Source: Bacteroidetes bacterium QS_8_64_10
GTDB taxonomy: Bacteria > Bacteroidota > Rhodothermia > Rhodothermales > Salinibacteraceae
DNA length: 21,294 nt
Assembly (NCBI GenBank): GCA_003022505.1
Contig: PXTQ01000027.1
Span: forward strand, 1 to 21,294
Direction: 5' to 3'
The position numbers were made by a program, and so were the translations under genes. This document shows, piece after piece, positions 21,053-21,294 of this stretch (positions are counted from its first letter, which is position 1; every line of letters starts with the position of its first letter). The notes beneath the pieces were generated by a model, which was not told the DNA's origin, did not search any database, and worked only from the letters and a program-made list of their open reading frames with translations.

Positions 21053-21294
21053 GCCTGCGGACGTTATCAGCAGTGCTGTGCGGCGCAACTTATCCGGCGC
21101 TGTGGTCGATGCGGGCCGTTGGACCGCTTCAAATTGAAAAAATTGTGCCGCATCACGGAGGACGGCCCCAGCACGTGCAGAGGCCCGCTCGCGCCGGGCG
21201 CCGCCGGGGGGCTGTGGAATTAAGCCCTCCACGGCGGGAAAAAAATACACGCCGGCCCGCTACGCGAAAGGACGCCCCGGCCGGAGTCGGAGCG
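21053..21294. other. Right-edge region upstream of pilT
   Basis: No recognisable gene. The pilT promoter probably lies at about 21055-21140. Near the edge there is a terminator-like structure, and the sequence between is GC-rich with no clear feature. Confidence 0.4.
21239..21284 (-). terminator. Possible terminator of a minus-strand gene beyond the right edge
   Basis: On the minus strand a CCGGCC (21284-21279) to GGCCGG (21257-21252) stem with a 21-base loop is followed, 6 bases later, by seven T (21245-21239). This would fit the end of a minus-strand gene lying just outside the window. The loop is long, so the stem may be partly fortuitous. Confidence 0.35.

Overview
The window looks like chromosomal DNA of a high-GC, mildly acid-proteome bacterium, most likely of the Rhodothermia/Salinibacter branch of the Bacteroidota. 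The evidence is the gene content (HrcA-GrpE-DnaJ with type IVa pilus genes, phenylalanine hydroxylase, DUF2400 and DUF4342 proteins), the strong G/C third-position bias, the many Asp/Glu-rich stretches and the general lack of Shine-Dalgarno sites. The lineage is an inference from protein style, not from a marker-gene search.

Layout. 1-845 (-): 5' two fifths of purL, running off the left edge. 1013-2818 (-): sppA. 3101-3556 (+): a DUF2231 membrane protein, then about 700 bases of non-coding DNA. 4276-8258 (+): a heat-shock operon hrcA, grpE, dnaJ in which grpE is fused in frame to a complete MntA-type nucleotidyltransferase and HepT-type HEPN RNase (type VII toxin-antitoxin parts). 8394-8933 (+): flavin reductase. 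From 8867 to the right edge everything is on the minus strand: DUF2400 protein, a threonine/serine dehydratase with an internal deletion, a DUF4342 protein, an Uma2 nuclease remnant, phhA, a thioredoxin-fold protein, a PhoU-like protein, and a compact pilus cluster with pilT, a PilM-PilN fusion, a PilO-PilP fusion and pilQ.

How the genes work together. HrcA, GrpE and DnaJ form the repressor and cochaperone set of the DnaK system; the fused MntA-HepT unit would place an RNA-degrading toxin and its AMP-transferring antidote on the DnaK nucleotide-exchange factor. The pilus genes give the inner-membrane alignment complex (PilM/N/O/P), the outer-membrane secretin (PilQ) and the retraction motor (PilT).

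Two things stand out. First, the GrpE-MntA-HepT fusion, whose HepT part also has codon usage unlike the rest. Second, nearly every intergenic spacer is built from degenerate 7-, 8- or 9-base words repeated head to tail. Each spacer uses its own word family; the arrays abut or cross start and stop codons, and several flip strand halfway to give hairpins.
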